Below are positions 6,292-7,272 of a stretch of DNA of 7,272 bases, in pieces. Location of the stretch: assembly GCA_945833895.1 (NCBI GenBank), contig CAMAGQ010000085.1, positions 1-7,272 on the forward strand, given 5' to 3'. The notes under the pieces were generated by a model. That model searched no databases. It had not been told where the DNA came from and saw nothing but the letters and a program-made list of their open reading frames with translations. The first letter of the stretch is position 1. Each line of letters opens with the position of its first letter. This stretch comes from an uncultured bacterium (GTDB lineage: Bacteria; Cyanobacteriota; Vampirovibrionia; Gastranaerophilales; Gastranaerophilaceae). A program made the position numbers and the translations under genes.

Positions 6292-6329
6292 ACAACATTT
6301 ACCCCCAGAATTACGGGGGTAAATATTGT
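6292..6329. repeat. 15-bp imperfect inverted repeat
   Basis: Positions 6292-6306 and 6315-6329 pair over 15 positions with one mismatch. The TTTACCCCC / GGGGGTAAA core is perfect, with an eight-base loop. The left arm and loop also repeat 13 of 14 bases from the end of the neighbouring element (ACCCCCAGAATGAC at 6248-6261 against ACCCCCAGAATTAC at 6301-6314), so the two are probably related. No T-run follows, so a terminator role is unlikely. Confidence 0.6.
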
Positions 6330-6332
6330 CAC

Positions 6333-6354
6333 CCCTTCCCCAGCCAGAGAAGGG
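6333..6354. repeat. Short hairpin CCCTTC / GAAGGG
   Basis: Six-base perfect inverted repeat (6333-6338 and 6349-6354) with a ten-base loop, at the right edge of the repeat cluster. Role unknown; it may be part of the same repeat family as the neighbouring hairpins. Confidence 0.45.
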
Positions 6355-6477
6355 AACTATGCAAATCCTTAAAAACTACATTTATCCCTAAATTTAAAAT
6401 ATTACCCTAGTGGCTAATATCATTTTTAATAATTTTTTGTTATTCTTTTTCTGTTATATAAAAGATTAAGAAATGTA

Positions 6478-6493
6478 ACAATTTCTCAATTGT
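6478..6493. promoter_or_regulatory. Palindrome ACAATT-N4-AATTGT, possible operator
   Basis: Perfect 6-bp dyad with a 4-base spacer, about 90 bases upstream of the LuxR-type gene. Its size suits a dimeric regulator. In such AT-rich DNA it may be chance. Confidence 0.25.
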
Positions 6494-6550
6494 GTGAAAA
6501 AAAATTGAAACTGGAAATATTATTAAAGTTTGTTGTCTTTGGTGATGTAC

Positions 6551-6563
6551 AATAAAGTTTATT
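6551..6563. promoter_or_regulatory. Palindrome AATAAA-g-TTTATT just upstream of the regulator's ribosome site
   Basis: A perfect 6-bp dyad around one base, overlapping the possible -10 (6548-6553) and lying ten bases before the AGGAGG. The position would suit repression or an RNA hairpin; it could also be chance in AT-rich DNA. Confidence 0.25.
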
Positions 6564-6572
6564 ACAATAACC

Positions 6573-6578
6573 AGGAGG
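6573..6578 (+). promoter_or_regulatory. Perfect Shine-Dalgarno of the LuxR-type gene
   Basis: AGGAGG, 6 bases before the ATG at 6585. It supports the short 63-residue protein as a real, well-translated gene rather than the tail of a larger regulator. Confidence 0.9.
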
Positions 6579-6584
6579 ACATTT

Positions 6585-6776
6585 ATGTTAACAAGTAGAG
6601 AAAAAGAAGTATTAGAATTGATTAAAGAAGGCTACACAAATGGTGAGATAGCCAAGATGTTGTGCATCAGTGCTCACACATCAAAAGCACATGTGGCTGC
6701 TATTTTGCATAAACTGAATGTGAAAAACAGATTGCAGGCTGCCCTTTGTGCTCAAAAATATCTTGGAAATTTGTAG
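6585..6776 (+). CDS. Stand-alone LuxR/GerE-type HTH DNA-binding protein
   Basis: A 63-residue protein made only of the LuxR-type helix-turn-helix domain. It opens LTSREKEVLELIKEGYTNGE, with the family's TxREkEVL entry and G-x-(S/T)-N-x-E-I-A turn. It continues IAKMLCISAHTSKAHVAAIL (scaffold and recognition helices) and LHKLNVKNRLQAALCA (dimerisation helix). There is no receiver, sensor or autoinducer domain, and no room for one: the ATG follows a perfect AGGAGG and the upstream DNA is non-coding. It is expected to bind DNA as a dimer and regulate transcription, either constitutively, by abundance or through a partner protein; its target genes are not evident. It is the only rightward gene here, and converges on the partial gene at the right end. 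Two short dyads upstream (6478-6493, 6551-6563) could be its own operators, which is inference. Confidence 0.9.
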   Translation: MLTSREKEVLELIKEGYTNGEIAKMLCISAHTSKAHVAAILHKLNVKNRLQAALCAQKYLGNL

Positions 6777-6817
6777 TCTTATTGATAATTCTATTTATTT
6801 CTTTGATTTTAAACATA

Positions 6818-6853
6818 AATTAAAAGGTGTAAAAATTTTTACACCTTTTAATT
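6818..6853. terminator. Bidirectional intrinsic terminator, 36-bp perfect palindrome
   Basis: Positions 6818-6835 are the exact inverted complement of 6836-6853. The stem core is GGTGTAAAAA / TTTTTACACC, flanked by AAAA on the left and TTTT on the right, so either transcript ends in a hairpin followed by U residues. It lies 42 bases past the LuxR-type gene and 21 bases past the stop of the leftward partial gene, the expected place for a shared terminator of convergent genes. Confidence 0.85.
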
Positions 6854-6873
6854 CAATATGATATTTCGTTTTA

Positions 6874-7272
6874 TTATCTTTCAAGCGACACGGTAAAGTA
6901 TAAGTCTTCAGTGCCTAACCTAACGTCCTGCTCGTATAATCCGTCCGGATGTTCCGTTGTCATAGGGTGAACTTTGTAGCCGGGTTTTGGTGTTACTTTC
7001 AGTTTATAGTCGCCCGTGTAGTTCTTATCACATGTGTGGGCTGATTGATATGATTCATCTATGTTTACTGCTCCTGTTGCCGGATCTCTTACAGGACGTC
7101 CAAATTTAAGTGTTGTGGTTGTTGAAGGAATGTTATTCCCGTAGGTATCTTGCAATCCGCCGCATACGTAATTATATTCTCCGCCATCAACACCAAGTCC
7201 AACATATTCATAAACCCCATCACTGTTGAGTTTGTATACACCTTGTTTGTTGGTTACTTTTTTATAGCCGCA
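6874..7272 (-). CDS. Uncharacterised protein, C-terminal 132 residues (N-terminus outside the window)
   Basis: The frame is open from the right edge to a TAA at 6874-6876, so this is the end of a longer gene. I do not recognise the family. The visible part is rich in Gly, Tyr, Thr and charged residues and has no hydrophobic segment. Cysteines stand at visible residues 1, 37 and 81 (in CGYKK, YVCGG and HTCDK), spaced so that disulfide bonds are possible. Near the start there is a small internal repeat, GVYKLNSD / GVYEYVGL, followed by DGGEYNYVCGG. It ends LYFTVSLER. This composition suggests an exported or surface protein such as a prepilin-like or adhesin-like one, but without the N-terminus that is inference only. 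A TTG at 7153-7155 could be mistaken for a start, but the frame continues upstream with the same composition. Confidence 0.75.
   Translation of the reverse strand, partial: CGYKKVTNKQGVYKLNSDGVYEYVGLGVDGGEYNYVCGGLQDTYGNNIPSTTTTLKFGRPVRDPATGAVNIDESYQSAHTCDKNYTGDYKLKVTPKPGYKVHPMTTEHPDGLYEQDVRLGTEDLYFTVSLER

Larger units (their letters stand above)
6045..6584. other. Intergenic region with repeat cluster and AT-rich leader of the regulator
   Basis: No gene is supported here. Positions 6105-6360 hold several G/C-containing inverted repeats, listed separately. Positions 6360-6584 are AT-rich and contain short palindromes and the Shine-Dalgarno of the LuxR-type gene. A TACAAT at 6548-6553 is a possible -10 for that gene, but no good -35 lies at the right distance (TTAAAG at 6524-6529 would leave 18 bases). 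Confidence 0.7.

Noticed and set aside
6292..6329. Intrinsic terminator
   Set aside because: The stem is good, but neither side is followed by a run of T residues, and no gene ends just before it.
6112..6354. CRISPR array
   Set aside because: The repeats are inverted, few and unequal in spacing. No regular direct repeats with spacers, and no cas genes, are present.
7153..7155. TTG as start of a 93-residue gene
   Set aside because: The frame is open for another 39 codons to the window edge, with the same Gly/Tyr-rich composition and a conserved-looking Cys, so TTG is an internal Leu.

Overview
This is a low-G+C bacterial window with strong Shine-Dalgarno sites and tight gene spacing. Five complete genes and a ribosomal-protein pair read leftwards on the minus strand. 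A short plus-strand regulator and the tail of another minus-strand gene lie at the right end. The organism cannot be named from the sequence. A rpmI-rplT pair with no infC directly in front, a free-standing LuxR-type HTH protein and palindromic CATTCTG/GAAGAATCT intergenic repeats would fit a gut-type non-photosynthetic relative of cyanobacteria (Melainabacteria/Gastranaerophilales). That is inference from memory, and another low-G+C lineage is possible.

Minus-strand block (read right to left from about 6044 to 1). A good sigma70-type promoter at 6016-6044 drives an M16B zinc peptidase. Two bases after it comes a family-4 [4Fe-4S] uracil-DNA glycosylase whose Shine-Dalgarno sits inside the last peptidase codons. 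Sixteen bases later starts a complete C5-cytosine DNA methyltransferase. It is followed by a 409-residue protein with a PD-(D/E)XK-like signature, which I read as the cognate type II restriction endonuclease. Next comes a compact FolC (dihydrofolate/folylpolyglutamate synthase). No convincing terminator or promoter separates these five genes, so one transcript may carry them all. A separate promoter at 308-336 then drives rpmI (ribosomal protein L35) and rplT (L20; only its first ten bases are present). Its short leader holds a terminator-like hairpin, a candidate autoregulatory attenuator.

Intergenic region 5990-6584. Besides the peptidase promoter it holds a cluster of inverted repeats. The main one is a nested palindromic element at 6146-6261; smaller hairpins lie at 6112-6128, 6292-6329 and 6333-6354. 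An AT-rich stretch then leads into the regulator.

Right end. A 63-residue stand-alone LuxR/GerE DNA-binding protein reads rightwards from 6585. It meets a leftward gene of unknown function, whose last 132 residues are visible, across a 36-bp perfect palindrome that probably terminates both transcripts.

The genes are mostly housekeeping. The accessory part is the restriction-modification pair placed between uracil repair and folate genes. I did not find a convincing new multi-gene system. The best leads are the rpmI leader, the unplaced endonuclease, the palindromic repeat and the peptidase that seems to need a partner.
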